Notes: generated from the sequence alone by a model not told the origin. 64,000 nt of DNA from Sphingobium sp. (GCA_035196065.1 CP136575.1:1838769-1902768); one strand, 5' to 3'; shown: positions 30,389-40,204, numbered from the stretch's first letter. Made by a program: numbers and translations.

Positions 30389-31519
30389 ATGAACGAAGCT
30401 GACCATCCCGCGCCGCGAAAGATCATCCATGTCGACATGGATGCCTTTTACGCGTCGGTTGAACAGCGCGACAATCCCGATCTGCGCGGCAAACCGGTTG
30501 CCGTGGGCGGGTCCTCAGGCCGCGGTGTTGTAGCAGCAGCCAGTTATGAAGCCCGTACCTATGGCGTGCGGTCGGCTATGCCTTCCGTCAGCGCGCTGCG
30601 CAGGTGCCCTGACCTCATTTTCGCAAAGCCCCGTTTCGATGTCTATCGCGCCATTTCGCGCCAGATTCGGGATATTTTTGCCCGCCATACAGATTTGATC
30701 GAGCCGCTGTCGTTGGATGAGGTCTATTTGGATGTCACGCAAGACAAGCAAGGCATTGGTTCGGCGGTGAAGATTGCCCGCATGATAAGGGCGACCATAT
30801 TTGAGGAAACCGGTCTGACCGCCAGCGCCGGAGTGAGCTATAACAAGTTCATCGCCAAGCTGGCGAGCGACCAGAACAAGCCGGACGGGATGTGCGTGAT
30901 CCTGCCTGATGAAGGGGCAGCCTTTGTTGGCGCCCTGCCGGTACGCCGCTTCCATGGGGTTGGACCGCGGACAGCCGAGAAGATGGAGCGGCTCGGCATT
31001 CGCACCGGTGCTGACCTTGCCGCGATGAGCGAGGAATGGCTGGCGCGCAATTTCGGCAGTTCGGCGGGCTATCTCTACAAGGCCGCACGCGGGATTGACG
31101 ACCGGCCTGTTAACCCGTCGCGGTTGCGCAAATCGGTCGGCGGTGAGCTGACCTATGCGCAGGACAAGCAAAGCAATGCTGAACTGCGATCCGCATTGGA
31201 TGACATTATCGATATCGTCTGGCGCCGGGTCGAGGCAGCACAGGTTTCAGGGCGAACAGTGGTGTTGAAAGCCCGCTATGCCGATTTCCGCACACTGACC
31301 CGCAGCAGGAGCCTGACGCGCAATATTGCCGACCGTCAGGAATTTGCATCGCTCGGCCACGCCTTGCTTGATCAGATCCTTCCCGTGCCGATGGGAGTAA
31401 GGCTGCTAGGCCTGACATTGTCCGGCATTGATCGTTCCCCGCTTAATGCTCATTCGGGCGCACATGCAGCACCTTTCGTCGGCGTTCAGCAAACGCTGCC
31501 GCTGGGGTTTGTTGAATAG
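30389..31519 (+). CDS. dinB: DNA polymerase IV (Y family)
   Basis: Pol IV is the error-prone translesion polymerase. The 376-residue product starts MNEADHPAPRKIIHVDMDAF; the metal-binding aspartate is in IIHVDMDAFYASVEQ, the steric and palm motifs follow in SLDEVYLDVT (second and third acidic residues), and the helix-hairpin-helix thumb lies around GVGPRTAEKMERLGI. ATG 30389 fits the family's compact N-terminus; the long upstream frame overlaps the MFS gene and is not coding. I see no LexA-like GTTC-N7-GTTC box in the promoter area, so SOS control is not supported. The TetR-family gene follows 60 bases later. Confidence 0.95.
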   Translation: MNEADHPAPRKIIHVDMDAFYASVEQRDNPDLRGKPVAVGGSSGRGVVAAASYEARTYGVRSAMPSVSALRRCPDLIFAKPRFDVYRAISRQIRDIFARHTDLIEPLSLDEVYLDVTQDKQGIGSAVKIARMIRATIFEETGLTASAGVSYNKFIAKLASDQNKPDGMCVILPDEGAAFVGALPVRRFHGVGPRTAEKMERLGIRTGADLAAMSEEWLARNFGSSAGYLYKAARGIDDRPVNPSRLRKSVGGELTYAQDKQSNAELRSALDDIIDIVWRRVEAAQVSGRTVVLKARYADFRTLTRSRSLTRNIADRQEFASLGHALLDQILPVPMGVRLLGLTLSGIDRSPLNAHSGAHAAPFVGVQQTLPLGFVE

Positions 31520-31579
31520 TGAACAAATGGGCCATATATTCACAAAAATGCTTTAACCGGGCAACACAGGGAAGGTGTC

Positions 31580-32224
31580 ATGGCTCGTCCGCATACGGAT
31601 ATTGAGGCTGGCCGGCAGCAATTGCTGGATGTTGTAGAGGATATTGTTCGCCAAAGAGGCGGCGTAGATCTGTCGATGACCGATCTGGCCGTTGCGGCCG
31701 GTATGTCACCGGCCAATCTGTACCGATTCTTTGAAAGCAAGGAAGCCTTGCTGGAGGCAGCGGCAGGGCGTTGGTTCGCACCGAATATTGCAATCATGGA
31801 AGAGGTTGTCGCGTCTGATCTGCCGGTGCGCGACAAGATGTACCAATTTTTTGCCCGCCGTTTTGTTCAGATGCGCGATCAGTATCGCGAAGATCCCGAT
31901 TATTTCCAAAGCAATCTCGAACTGGGCAATCGCTATTTCGAAGTTGTGCGCGGTTATGTCGATCTGGGTGATCATTATCTGGCGCAACTTGTGGCAGAGG
32001 CAATGGCCGAGGGTTATTTCCCGGACCTGTCGATCGACCATACGGTGTCGCTGATCAATCAGATGGTGCATTGTTATTGCAATCCCGACGCGCTGCTCCA
32101 TCTCGAACCGAGACTGTCGGAGCACAAATTGGCGCGGATCGTTGATACAATCTTCATCGGTCTGGGCCGATCCTTTGAAGCCAGCAGCGGCCCAGGCACG
32201 CCCCATATCAAGATTGTTTCCTGA
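31580..32224 (+). CDS. TetR-family transcriptional regulator
   Basis: The 214-residue product has an N-terminal helix-turn-helix of the TetR type at about residues 12-58: QQLLDVVEDIVRQRGGVDLS, MTDLAVAAGMSPANLYRFF and ESKEALLEAAA. The C-terminal part is all-helical and would bind a ligand and dimerise (TetR_C-like, ending in DTIFIGLGRSFE). The target is unknown. It might regulate the nearby MFS exporter 1.3 kb upstream or be unlinked, since the gene has its own ribosome binding site and follows dinB by 60 bases. tRNA-Val lies downstream. Confidence 0.88.
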   Translation: MARPHTDIEAGRQQLLDVVEDIVRQRGGVDLSMTDLAVAAGMSPANLYRFFESKEALLEAAAGRWFAPNIAIMEEVVASDLPVRDKMYQFFARRFVQMRDQYREDPDYFQSNLELGNRYFEVVRGYVDLGDHYLAQLVAEAMAEGYFPDLSIDHTVSLINQMVHCYCNPDALLHLEPRLSEHKLARIVDTIFIGLGRSFEASSGPGTPHIKIVS

Positions 32225-32291
32225 AGCCCCAGCAAACAGGGTTGCGCTTGCGCGCAAGCTCTGGCAGAGGCGCGCACCTGAAATGGACGGC

Positions 32292-32366
32292 GGGCGATTA
32301 GCTCAGCGGTAGAGCACACCCTTCACACGGGTGGGGTCACAAGTTCAATCCTTGTATCGCCCACCA
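32292..32366 (+). tRNA. tRNA-Val, anticodon CAC
   Basis: Acceptor arm GGGCGAT (32292-32298) pairs with ATCGCCC (32356-32362), followed by an encoded ACCA ending at 32366. The anticodon stem CACCC/GGGTG closes the loop TTCACAC, giving anticodon CAC. The D-loop AGCTCAGCGGTAGAGC and T-loop GTTCAATCC are standard. Length is 75 bases. Confidence 0.97.
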
Positions 32367-32448
32367 TTTCAGCAGCCTCTCCAACATTTCGGCTCGCATC
32401 CCGCATCCGTCGCGCTAAACAGGGCGCATTCGGTGGAGGATGTGATTC

Positions 32449-33744
32449 ATGAAAAAACTGGCGTTTCTTTTGGTCGGCACGGCGATGGCTGTATCGGCTG
32501 CGCAGGCTGAGGATGTGGTTGCGATCGAGGCTGGCCAGTTGCTCGACAAGCCGGGCAATGCGCCGCGCGGGGCATCGACGATCATCGTGCGCGATGGCAA
32601 GGTTTCAGAAATCCGCGCAGGCCATGGCAATGCACCTGCAGGTGCGCGGCTGGTCGACTTGCGCGACAAATTTGTTCTGCCGGGGCTGATCGACAGCCAT
32701 GTTCATCTTGATAGCGATGCCGGCGGCAATGCGGCGCTGGTAGAAGCGGTGACGAGCAGCGATGCCGCGACCGCTTACCGTGCAGCGGGCAATGCCAGAA
32801 AGACGCTGATGGCGGGCTTCACCACGGTGCGTAATCTGGGCGATGGCACCGGCGCGACGCTGGCGCTGCGCGATGCCATTGCAGCAGGCGATCTGCCCGG
32901 GCCGCGTATCATCGACGCCGGGCGCTCAATTTCCACCACCAGCGGCCATATGGATGGCACGCTGAGCATGAGCGAGGATCTGCACGCCAGCATCGATCAG
33001 GATAATCTGTGCGACGGCGTCGAAAGCTGCCGTCAGGCCATCCGCAAGCAGATCCGCCGCGGAGTAGATGTGATCAAGATTGCGACGACCGGCGGGGTCA
33101 ACAGCCGGATCGGCGCGGGGCTGGGCCGCCAGATTTTTGACGATGAGGTCAAGGCGCTCGTTGATACCGCGCATCTATATGGCAAGAAGGTTGCCGTGCA
33201 TGCCCATGGCACCGATGGCGTCAACGCTGCGCTTGCAGCAGGGGCCAATTCGATCGAACATGGAACGACGCTGGATGATGCCAGCCTGAAGCTGTTCAAG
33301 CAGGCCGGGGCCTATTATGTGCCGACGCTCTCGACGGTGAACGGTTATCTTGAACGGCTTGCGGCCAACCCCAATGCCTATCCGCCCGATGTTCTTGCCA
33401 AGGTCAAATGGCGGATCGAAGTGACGGGCAAAAGCCTTGAAAAGGCCTATCCTGCAGGCGTGAAGATCGCCTTTGGCACTGATGCCGGCGTGTCAAAGCA
33501 TGGCCGCAATGCCGACGAGTTTGAACTGATGGTTAAGCATGGCATGTCGCCCGCCGCTGCCATTGAAGCGGCCACGGTGAATGCGTCACAGTTGCTGGGT
33601 GTTGATGCCGAAGTCGGCACGCTGGAGCCCGGCAAGGCCGCCGATATCATTGCCGTTGCAGGTGATCCGACCCGCGATGTGACCGTGCTGAAATCGGTGC
33701 GTTTCGTGATGAAAAATGGCGTCATCCATAAGGATGAACGCTAG
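32449..33744 (+). CDS. Exported amidohydrolase (imidazolonepropionase/Xaa-Pro dipeptidase-like)
   Basis: A 431-residue protein with a signal peptide (MKKLAFLLVGTAMAVSAAQA). The metal-dependent hydrolase fold shows the first metal motif DSHVHLDSD near residue 83, the carboxylated lysine candidate in VDVIKIATTGGV, histidines in KVAVHAHGTDG and SIEHGTTLDD, and the catalytic aspartate in IAFGTDAGVSKHG. This pattern is that of the sub-family including bacterial prolidase-like and carboxypeptidase-like amidohydrolases that cleave dipeptides or related amides in the periplasm. The exact substrate is not predictable. It stands alone after tRNA-Val and converges with the moeB-like gene nine bases away. 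Confidence 0.88.
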   Translation: MKKLAFLLVGTAMAVSAAQAEDVVAIEAGQLLDKPGNAPRGASTIIVRDGKVSEIRAGHGNAPAGARLVDLRDKFVLPGLIDSHVHLDSDAGGNAALVEAVTSSDAATAYRAAGNARKTLMAGFTTVRNLGDGTGATLALRDAIAAGDLPGPRIIDAGRSISTTSGHMDGTLSMSEDLHASIDQDNLCDGVESCRQAIRKQIRRGVDVIKIATTGGVNSRIGAGLGRQIFDDEVKALVDTAHLYGKKVAVHAHGTDGVNAALAAGANSIEHGTTLDDASLKLFKQAGAYYVPTLSTVNGYLERLAANPNAYPPDVLAKVKWRIEVTGKSLEKAYPAGVKIAFGTDAGVSKHGRNADEFELMVKHGMSPAAAIEAATVNASQLLGVDAEVGTLEPGKAADIIAVAGDPTRDVTVLKSVRFVMKNGVIHKDER

Positions 33745-33753
33745 ACCGGGGCG

Positions 33754-34512
33754 TCAGCCGACGCCGCAGGAGGTGCAGTCGGTATCCTTTGGCAGGCTGA
33801 TCGTCCGCATGGCGGGCTTCAGCCCGTCAAAGATATGCAGCTTGCCCTTGGCATCATCGCCAAAGCCGGTGAGCAGGCGGATCGCCTCCATTGCGGCAAA
33901 ACTGCCCATCAGGCCGCACATCGCGCCGAGCACGCCTTGCGTCGCGCAATCGTCGCAATCATCGGGATCATGCGCGTCGCCGACAAAACAGCGATAGCAG
34001 GGCGCATCGGCTTCCCATCCGCTGAAGGTGCCAATTTGCCCGTGAAAGCGGCCTATTGCTGCGCTAACTAGCGGAACACGTGCAGCCAGGCACAGGTCAT
34101 TGACGATCAACCGCGTGCCAAAGGTGTCGCTGCCATCGATCACAATATCGACCCCGTTCAGGAAATCGGATGAAGTATCGGCACTAATACGCTGATTAAG
34201 AGCATGGAATTTTATATCGGGGTTCAATCGTGCAACAGCGGCCTGTGCCGCATCAACCTTTGCCATGCCGATTTGGGCGTCGTCATATAATATCTGGCGT
34301 TGGAGGTTGGATAGAGAGACAACATCGTCATCCACGACGCTGATTGTGCCAACGCCCGCCGCCGCGAGATATTGGATGGCAGGGCAACCGATGCCGCCCG
34401 CGCCGACAAGCAGCACATGGCTGCCCAGCAGCCTTGCCTGGCCCGCGCCGCCAATATCATGGAGCACGATATGGCGGGCGTAGCGATCCAGTTGGTCGTC
34501 GCTGAGCGTCAT
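33754..34512 (-). CDS. moeB: MoeB/ThiF-family adenylyltransferase
   Basis: The 252-residue product is an E1-like enzyme that activates the C-terminal glycine of a ubiquitin-like sulfur carrier (MoaD or ThiS) with ATP. Visible features are the glycine-rich nucleotide loop [20 protein letters not shown], the [16 protein letters not shown] motif with the catalytic Asp/Arg/Gln/Lys set, the [15 protein letters not shown] segment and two zinc-binding cysteine pairs (CYRCF near residue 168 and CTSCG at the end). The symbol is tentative because MoeB, ThiF and HesA are close. No moaD or moaE lies nearby. Its ATG overlaps the dut stop by four bases. Confidence 0.85.
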   Translation of the reverse strand: MTLSDDQLDRYARHIVLHDIGGAGQARLLGSHVLLVGAGGIGCPAIQYLAAAGVGTISVVDDDVVSLSNLQRQILYDDAQIGMAKVDAAQAAVARLNPDIKFHALNQRISADTSSDFLNGVDIVIDGSDTFGTRLIVNDLCLAARVPLVSAAIGRFHGQIGTFSGWEADAPCYRCFVGDAHDPDDCDDCATQGVLGAMCGLMGSFAAMEAIRLLTGFGDDAKGKLHIFDGLKPAMRTISLPKDTDCTSCGVG

Positions 34513-34958
34513 ACCCCTGTTGAGCCAAAACCGCCCGCGCCGCGCGCCGTATCGTCGAGTGCGTCAACCTCGACAATCGCTGCCTGCGGGGCTGCGGCTA
34601 CGACCAACTGGGCGATGCGGTCTCCCCGTTCGAACTGGACATCTTCATCGCCCAAATTCGCAAGAATCACCTTCACTTCGCCGCGATAATCGCAATCGAT
34701 CGTTCCGGGCGTGTTGAGGCAGGTAATGCCATGCTTCAGCGCAAGGCCGGAACGCGGACGAACCTGTATTTCAAAGCCATGCGGTATCCCGAAGGCAAAG
34801 CCTGTAGGCACTGCGGCGCGCTTACCGGGTTTCAAGGTAACAGCCTCGGCTGCGCAAATGTCCATACCGGCCGCACCTTCGCTGGCGTACACAGGCAGGG
34901 GCAGGCCAGCACCATTGTTCAGCCGCTTGATCCTGATTTCAACCTTGTCCGAGGGCAT
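34509..34958 (-). CDS. dut: dUTP diphosphatase
   Basis: dUTPase hydrolyses dUTP to dUMP and keeps uracil out of DNA. The 149-residue product has all five trimeric-dUTPase motifs in order: [48 protein letters not shown] and the C-terminal [10 protein letters not shown] arm. It sits between coaBC and the moeB-like gene with overlaps on both sides (20 bases with coaBC, four with the next), so the three are translationally coupled. coaBC-dut adjacency is common in bacteria. Confidence 0.97.
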   Translation of the reverse strand: MPSDKVEIRIKRLNNGAGLPLPVYASEGAAGMDICAAEAVTLKPGKRAAVPTGFAFGIPHGFEIQVRPRSGLALKHGITCLNTPGTIDCDYRGEVKVILANLGDEDVQFERGDRIAQLVVAAAPQAAIVEVDALDDTARGAGGFGSTGV

Positions 34959-36222
34959 GGGCGATCTTCTCCATCAATTTGCGGGCAATGGCGTCCTTGG
35001 GGGCATCGCCCCAACTTTCGACGCCGTCGCGGGTCACGATATGCACGGCATTGTTGGCGCCGCCCATGACATCGCCCGACACATCATTGGCAACGATCCA
35101 GTCGCAGCCTTTTTTGCCAAGCTTTGCCTGCGCATGCTCGACGACCTTTTCGGTCTCTGCGGCGAAACCGATAAGCAAACCGGGCCGCTGCGCATGTTGG
35201 CCCAATGTAGCAAGAATGTCGGGATTTTCGGTAAGGGCGAGGGGAGGGACGCCCTGACCGTCTTTCTTGATCTTTTGATCAGGCACATCGGCGGCCCGCC
35301 AATCGGCGACTGCCGCAACCATGATCGCAACATCGGCGGGAAGTGAATTTTCTACCGCGGCCAGCATTTCGCGCGCGCTTTCCACATCAATGCGTATCAC
35401 GCCCGGGGGCGTTTCAAGCTGCACCGGCCCTGCAACCAGCGTCACTGTCGCGCCCAGTTCGGCGGCGGCCTGTGCAATCGCAAAACCCTGTTTGCCAGAG
35501 GAGCGGTTGGCGATGTAGCGCACCGGATCGATCGCCTCATGCGTCGGCCCTGCCGTCACGAGCACATGCCGGCCATAAAGCGGGCGGTGGCTGATGTCGG
35601 CAAAATCGGGCTGTGCAGAAAGCGAGGCTGAAGCAGATTTGGTTGTCGGCGCCCGGCCTGCCGTCAGCGTTGAGTCAAAGTCATGGCGGAGCATCGCGCA
35701 AATATGCTCTGCAATGGCAGGCGGTTCTGGAAGCCGTCCGGGACCATATTCCCCGCAGGCCATGGCGCCTTCATCAGGGGGCATGATCGTCACGCCATCC
35801 TTTTGCAATTGCGCCAGATTGCGCTGCGTGGCCGGGTGGTTCCACATGCGAACATTCATCGCCGGAACTGCCAGAACCGGCTTGTCGGTTGCCAGCAAGA
35901 CGGTCGTCGCCAGATCATCGGCAATGCCCGATGCCATCTTGGCCAAGATATTTGCGGTGGCGGGACAGATAACGACCAGATCGGCCTGACGGCTGAGCTG
36001 GATATGGCCGATTTCGCGTTCGTCTTTCAGGTCGAACATATCGCCATAGACCTGATCTTCGGTCATCACGCCCATGGACAGCGGCGTCACAAATTCGTTC
36101 GCGCTTTTCGTCATAACCGCGCGCACGGCAAGACCTTGCCGTTTGAGCAGGCGGACAAGTTCCAGCGACTTGTAAGCGGCTATCCCGCCCGCGACGATAA
36201 GAAGGATGCGCTTCTGGGCCAT
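34939..36222 (-). CDS. coaBC: Bifunctional phosphopantothenoylcysteine decarboxylase/synthetase
   Basis: This enzyme joins cysteine to 4'-phosphopantothenate and decarboxylates the product, two steps of coenzyme A synthesis. The 427-residue product has the flavoprotein CoaC domain ([19 protein letters not shown], the [11 protein letters not shown] substrate strap and the catalytic cysteine in [14 protein letters not shown]) and then, after a linker of about 30 residues, the CoaB synthetase domain starting [18 protein letters not shown] with [11 protein letters not shown] and the late [10 protein letters not shown]. It ends inside dut by 20 bases and begins four bases after ubiB. Confidence 0.96.
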   Translation of the reverse strand: MAQKRILLIVAGGIAAYKSLELVRLLKRQGLAVRAVMTKSANEFVTPLSMGVMTEDQVYGDMFDLKDEREIGHIQLSRQADLVVICPATANILAKMASGIADDLATTVLLATDKPVLAVPAMNVRMWNHPATQRNLAQLQKDGVTIMPPDEGAMACGEYGPGRLPEPPAIAEHICAMLRHDFDSTLTAGRAPTTKSASASLSAQPDFADISHRPLYGRHVLVTAGPTHEAIDPVRYIANRSSGKQGFAIAQAAAELGATVTLVAGPVQLETPPGVIRIDVESAREMLAAVENSLPADVAIMVAAVADWRAADVPDQKIKKDGQGVPPLALTENPDILATLGQHAQRPGLLIGFAAETEKVVEHAQAKLGKKGCDWIVANDVSGDVMGGANNAVHIVTRDGVESWGDAPKDAIARKLMEKIAHALGQG

Positions 36223-36226
36223 CCCT

Positions 36227-37774
36227 TTATCCTAGCGCCCACATGGCCGCTGCGCCAGCGGCCGCTGCAATCAGGGCGGTCAACGCAAGGCGCCAGCCAT
36301 TGGCGTCGCTTCGCCGTCTGTCCCAGATCAGTTCAATTTCGGGCAGCGGCGGCGGCGGCGGAGCACCGCCCTTACGGGGCAATTGATCGTCGAGGCGCTT
36401 GATAAGGTCAGGGATAAGCGCGAGCGTTTTAAATCGATCGCGCAGGCCATCGGCAATCGCAGCTTCGGGGCCAAGTTCGCCGCGGATCCAATCGCCGACA
36501 TAGGGTGCGGCCACATCCCACATGTTGATCGCCGGGTTCAGGCTGGTTGCGACGCCTTCGACCATCACCATGGTCTTTTGCAGCAGCAAGAGGTGCGGCT
36601 GGGTCTGCATGTCGAAATCGCGGGTGATCGCAAACAGGCTGTCGAGCATCTGCCCGACCGAAAGCTCGCTGACGGGCTTGCCGCGCGTTGGTTCACCCAC
36701 GGCGCGCAGTGCGGTCGCGAATTCGTCGACATTGTGATAGTCGGGCACATAGCGTGCCTCGAAATGGATTTCGGCGACACGGCGATAATTGCCGGTTGTC
36801 AGGCCATAGAGGATTTCGGCAAGCCACAGCCGCGCCTGCCGGTCGATCCGTCCCATGATACCGAAATCGATCGCGACGATACTGCCGTCAGGGCGGACGA
36901 ACAAATTCCCCTGATGCATGTCGGCATGGAAAAAGCCTTCGGAAATCGCCTGACGCAGGAAGGTGAGCACAAGCCGCTCGGCTATTTTGGCCCGATCATG
37001 CCCTGCGGCCTCGATCGCGGCGACATCGGAAATCTTGATCCCGTCAACCCATTCGAGTGTCATCACCCGGCCGGAGGAGCGGTCCCAGTCGATTGCGGGG
37101 ATATAATAGCCCTCGACTGCCGTCATCGCCTCCTTGAGTTCGGACGCGGAGGCGGCCTCACGCCGCAGGTCCAACTCGCGCAAGGACCAGCGCTTGAAAT
37201 TGGCGATCACCAGTTGCGGTCGCAGCCGGGCCGCTTCACCGCCCATGGCTTCAAGATGGGCCGCCGCCCATTCATAGGTTTCAATGTCGCGGGCAAACTG
37301 TTCGCGAATGCCGGGGCGCAAGACTTTTACGGCGACTTCGCGGCCGTCGCTGGTGCGCGCACGATGCACCTGGGCAATCGATGCGGCACCGACCGGATCC
37401 GGATCGATATGCTCGAACAGTTCGGCAGCCGGCCTGTTCAGGCTCTGGTCGATTTCCTCGTAAATACGGTCATATTTTTCGGGCGGCAGCGAATCCTGCA
37501 GCGTCAGCAGATTACGTACAGCATCCTCGCCGACAAGATCGGGGCGGGTGGCCAATGTCTGCCCCAGTTTAATCGCAGCAGGCCCGATTTCGCGAAAGGC
37601 ACCCGCATAATCCGGAACGCGCGGTTGGATCGTGCCGATGCGGGCAATGCGGCACAGACGCTTGACCTGGGGTGGGGTGTTGCGATCATTCTCTATGCCG
37701 CGCAGCGCGCCATGGCGTGCGAGAATGCGGCCCCATTTTAACAGGCGAAGGATGTGCGTGGTCGGGCGGGTCAT
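36227..37774 (-). CDS. ubiB: UbiB-type atypical kinase of ubiquinone synthesis
   Basis: UbiB/COQ8 proteins are membrane-associated atypical kinases or ATPases needed for ubiquinone hydroxylation steps. The 515-residue product has the KxGQ motif in AIKLGQTLATRPD, the Ala-rich loop DPVGAASIAQVHRA that replaces the usual P-loop, the HADMHQGNLF catalytic loop, the IDFGIMGRID metal motif and a C-terminal membrane helix (ALTALIAAAAGAAAMWAL). ATG 37774 (MTRPTTH) is chosen; an in-frame extension to 37813 overlaps the ubiE end. It follows ubiE by ten bases, as in many alphaproteobacteria. Confidence 0.95.
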   Translation of the reverse strand: MTRPTTHILRLLKWGRILARHGALRGIENDRNTPPQVKRLCRIARIGTIQPRVPDYAGAFREIGPAAIKLGQTLATRPDLVGEDAVRNLLTLQDSLPPEKYDRIYEEIDQSLNRPAAELFEHIDPDPVGAASIAQVHRARTSDGREVAVKVLRPGIREQFARDIETYEWAAAHLEAMGGEAARLRPQLVIANFKRWSLRELDLRREAASASELKEAMTAVEGYYIPAIDWDRSSGRVMTLEWVDGIKISDVAAIEAAGHDRAKIAERLVLTFLRQAISEGFFHADMHQGNLFVRPDGSIVAIDFGIMGRIDRQARLWLAEILYGLTTGNYRRVAEIHFEARYVPDYHNVDEFATALRAVGEPTRGKPVSELSVGQMLDSLFAITRDFDMQTQPHLLLLQKTMVMVEGVATSLNPAINMWDVAAPYVGDWIRGELGPEAAIADGLRDRFKTLALIPDLIKRLDDQLPRKGGAPPPPPLPEIELIWDRRRSDANGWRLALTALIAAAAGAAAMWALG

Positions 37775-37784
37775 GTGCGGTGGA

Positions 37785-38516
37785 TCACACCTTCCATCCG
37801 CTATGGATGGCAACCAGCCCGCCGAGGATCGGTTCGACCTTGGTCTGCACGAAACCGGCCTCTCCGATCATGCGCTGGAAAGTCGGCATGTCGGGGAATT
37901 TGCGGATCGATTCGGCCAGGTAACGATAGCTTTCTTCGTCACCGGCGATCATCTTGCCCATCTTGGGAAGCAAGTGGTGCGAATAGACGTCATAGACCTT
38001 TGACAGCCCAGGCCATTCGACGGTCGAAAATTCCAGGCAGAAAAAACGTCCGCCAAAACGCAGCACGCGGTGCGCTTCGCGCAGGGCGGCAGGAATGTCG
38101 GTGACGTTCCGGATCCCGAACGCAATTGTATAGGCATCAAAATGGCGATCGGGAAAGGTCAGTGTCTCGGCATTTTGTTCGCTCCAGACGAGCGTATCAA
38201 TGCCGCGTTCAACTGCGCGTTCCATGCCGACAGAGAGCATGTCCGGGTTGATGTCAGACACGGTGACATTTGCGCCGGCCGCTTCAAGGCGAAAGGCAAT
38301 GTCGCCGGTGCCGCCCGCCATGTCGAGAATGTCCTCGCCCGGCCGGGGTTTGACGCGGCGGACAAATTGGTCCTTCCACAGCCGGTGCATCCCGCCCGAC
38401 ATGGCATCGTTCATAATGTCATATTTGCTGGCGACGCTTGAAAATACACCACGTACCCGGCGGGTCTTTTCCTCGCGCGTGACCTGTTCGTAACCGAAAG
38501 AGACAGTTTCATCCAT
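37785..38516 (-). CDS. ubiE: Ubiquinone/menaquinone C-methyltransferase
   Basis: UbiE is the SAM-dependent methyltransferase that methylates the benzoquinol ring in ubiquinone synthesis. The 243-residue product has the YDIMNDAMSGGMHRLWKD motif, the SAM-binding glycine-rich loop DMAGGTGDIAF, the later YTIAFGIRNVTD family signature, and a C-terminal LGGLVAIHSGWKV. ATG 38516 (MDETVSFGY) is chosen; about 100 further in-frame codons upstream overlap the divergent mutM and look non-coding. It diverges from mutM with under 50 bases between starts, so both promoters must be in that gap. Confidence 0.96.
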   Translation of the reverse strand: MDETVSFGYEQVTREEKTRRVRGVFSSVASKYDIMNDAMSGGMHRLWKDQFVRRVKPRPGEDILDMAGGTGDIAFRLEAAGANVTVSDINPDMLSVGMERAVERGIDTLVWSEQNAETLTFPDRHFDAYTIAFGIRNVTDIPAALREAHRVLRFGGRFFCLEFSTVEWPGLSKVYDVYSHHLLPKMGKMIAGDEESYRYLAESIRKFPDMPTFQRMIGEAGFVQTKVEPILGGLVAIHSGWKV

Positions 38517-38564
38517 ATCTGAGGCCTCTAGCCAAGTGTCGATGCCCCCGCTAGCGGATTCGCC

Positions 38565-39377
38565 ATGCCAGAGCTTCCCGAAGTCGAAACCACTGTTGCC
38601 GGACTGCGTGCCGTGCTCGACGGCGAAATCATTGTCCGTGCCGAAGCGCGTCGGCCGGACTTGCGCTGGCCGATTCCGGTTGATCTGCGTCAGCGACTGA
38701 CCGGGGCCCGGGTGACCGGGCTGGGGCGGCGCGCGAAATATGGGCTGGTGCATACCGATCGCGATGATGTGCTGATCTTTCACCTCGGCATGTCCGGGCG
38801 CTGGCGGATCGACCCGGCCGAAATAGAAAAGCATGACCATTTCATCCTGGAAACCGGATCGGGCAGGGTGCTTGCCTTAAACGATCACCGCCGTTTCGGT
38901 TCGCTCGACATTGTTCGCGCAGATGAACTTGCCGGTTTCCGGCATTTCAAGGCGATGGGGCCAGAGCCGCTCGCCAAGGATTTTGATGCCAAAGTGCTGC
39001 ATGCGGCGTTGAATGGACGCAACGCGCCTATCAAGGCGATGCTGCTCAACCAGTCGATCGTCGCGGGGCTTGGCAATATCTATGTGTGCGAGGCACTGCA
39101 CATGGCGGGCATATTGCCCACAATGCCTGCCGGGAAGATCAGCCGCCCCCGTCTCGAAAAGCTGGTTATTGCAATCAAGAATGTCCTTGCTGCCGCCATC
39201 GAGGCTGGCGGATCGACTTTGCGCGATTTTGCTGCGCCCGATGGCGAGCTTGGTTATTTTGCCAAGGATTGGCTGGTTTATGGTCGCGAAGGGCAAACAT
39301 GCCATTGCGGCACCACCATCGAACGGCGTGTGGATTCCGGGCGTTCGACCTTTTTCTGCCGCAAATGCCAGCGTTAG
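38565..39377 (+). CDS. mutM: Formamidopyrimidine-DNA glycosylase
   Basis: Fpg removes 8-oxoguanine and other oxidised purines from DNA. The 270-residue product starts with the catalytic N-terminal proline of MPELPEVETTVAGL, contains the active-site loop HLGMSGRW and the helix-two-turn-helix QSIVAGLGNIYVCE, and ends with a zinc finger (CHCGTTIERR and TFFCRKCQR, four cysteines). The initiating methionine must be removed for activity, which fixes the ATG at 38565. About 110 bases of non-coding sequence then lead to rpsT. Confidence 0.97.
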   Translation: MPELPEVETTVAGLRAVLDGEIIVRAEARRPDLRWPIPVDLRQRLTGARVTGLGRRAKYGLVHTDRDDVLIFHLGMSGRWRIDPAEIEKHDHFILETGSGRVLALNDHRRFGSLDIVRADELAGFRHFKAMGPEPLAKDFDAKVLHAALNGRNAPIKAMLLNQSIVAGLGNIYVCEALHMAGILPTMPAGKISRPRLEKLVIAIKNVLAAAIEAGGSTLRDFAAPDGELGYFAKDWLVYGREGQTCHCGTTIERRVDSGRSTFFCRKCQR

Positions 39378-39486
39378 GGCCAGTATTCGCGGTTGACGAA
39401 TCTGGAAAGCCTAGTTAAGGGCGGCGCTTCACCGGACAAGGTACTTATTCCTCTGCCCGTAACTATCTGATTTTTCGAGGACTGAA

Positions 39487-39750
39487 ATGGCAAATACGCC
39501 GCAAGCACGTAAGCGTATCCGTCGCAATGCGCGTCGCAACGAAATCAACGGCAACCGCGTTGGTCGTATCCGTACCTTTGTAAAGAAGGTCGAAGCCGCG
39601 CTCGCCGCTGGCGACAAGAGCGCAGCTGCTGATGCTTTGAAGGCCGCCCAGCCTGAACTGGCGCGCGGTGTTGCCAAGGGCGTGCTGCACAAGAATATGG
39701 CGTCGCGCAAGTTCAGCCGCCTCACCAAGCGCGTAGCCGCGCTCGCCTGA
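39487..39750 (+). CDS. rpsT: 30S ribosomal protein S20
   Basis: S20 binds 16S rRNA early in 30S assembly. The 87-residue all-helical basic protein starts [20 protein letters not shown] and ends [13 protein letters not shown], as is usual for the family, with the central [12 protein letters not shown]. It is followed by a hairpin terminator and then by dnaA, an arrangement seen in many alphaproteobacteria. GAGGAC lies about four bases before the ATG. Confidence 0.97.
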   Translation: MANTPQARKRIRRNARRNEINGNRVGRIRTFVKKVEAALAAGDKSAAADALKAAQPELARGVAKGVLHKNMASRKFSRLTKRVAALA

Positions 39751-39802
39751 TTCGCCGAATCGGCCGGTGTTGTCCGGCCGTTCGAACGCTGATTTTGATT
39801 AA

Positions 39803-39834
39803 GGCCTGCCACTTGTGTGGCGGGCCTTTTTCTT
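39803..39834 (+). terminator. Rho-independent terminator of rpsT
   Basis: GGCCTGCCAC (39803-39812), loop TTGT, GTGGCGGGCC (39817-39826) with one G-T pair, then TTTTTCTT. A second hairpin, CGGCCGG/CCGGCCG at about 39762-39780, precedes it without a T-run. Confidence 0.85.
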
Positions 39835-40204
39835 ATGCGTTTTCGGTGCACTGCAGCGAAGCCAGCTTTCTCCGCGATTCGGCGGAGGCGACTTGTAAAA
39901 TCGTCAAAAAAATCGATATAAAACAATAGCATAAAAAATAGTCACGGAATTTCAGCGTATGGCCGGAGTCAATGCGAAATATTTCACTTTTTTTGCAGCA
40001 GGCCTCTTGAACGATTCGGTCTGGCATGGTTGAAAGAACCTTCCAGCAGCGTGCGACCACCATCGCGCCTGTCTCACTCAGTGATAGCACAATGGTCGCT
40101 TCTGCTTTGCGTCGCAGAAGGCAATAATCTTGTGCGCTCTGAAGGGGCAAGGTGCGGCAAATATAAAAGGCGTGCGCAGTTGGTTGGGGTGAAAGGGGTG
40201 GCCA
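39835..40204 (+). promoter_or_regulatory. rpsT-dnaA intergenic region, AT-rich
   Basis: This stretch between the rpsT terminator and dnaA contains an AT-rich segment at about 39895-39995 that likely holds the dnaA promoter. I find no TTATCCACA-like DnaA box, no iteron and no gene, so I do not call a replication origin here. Open frames on the minus strand across it are antisense to dnaA and lack other support. Confidence 0.4.

Noticed and set aside
36383-37741. Plus-strand open frame of 452 codons over ubiB
   Set aside because: Antisense to ubiB, which has all family motifs.
39751-40204. Replication origin next to dnaA
   Set aside because: No DnaA boxes or iterons are visible, and alphaproteobacterial origins are usually elsewhere.
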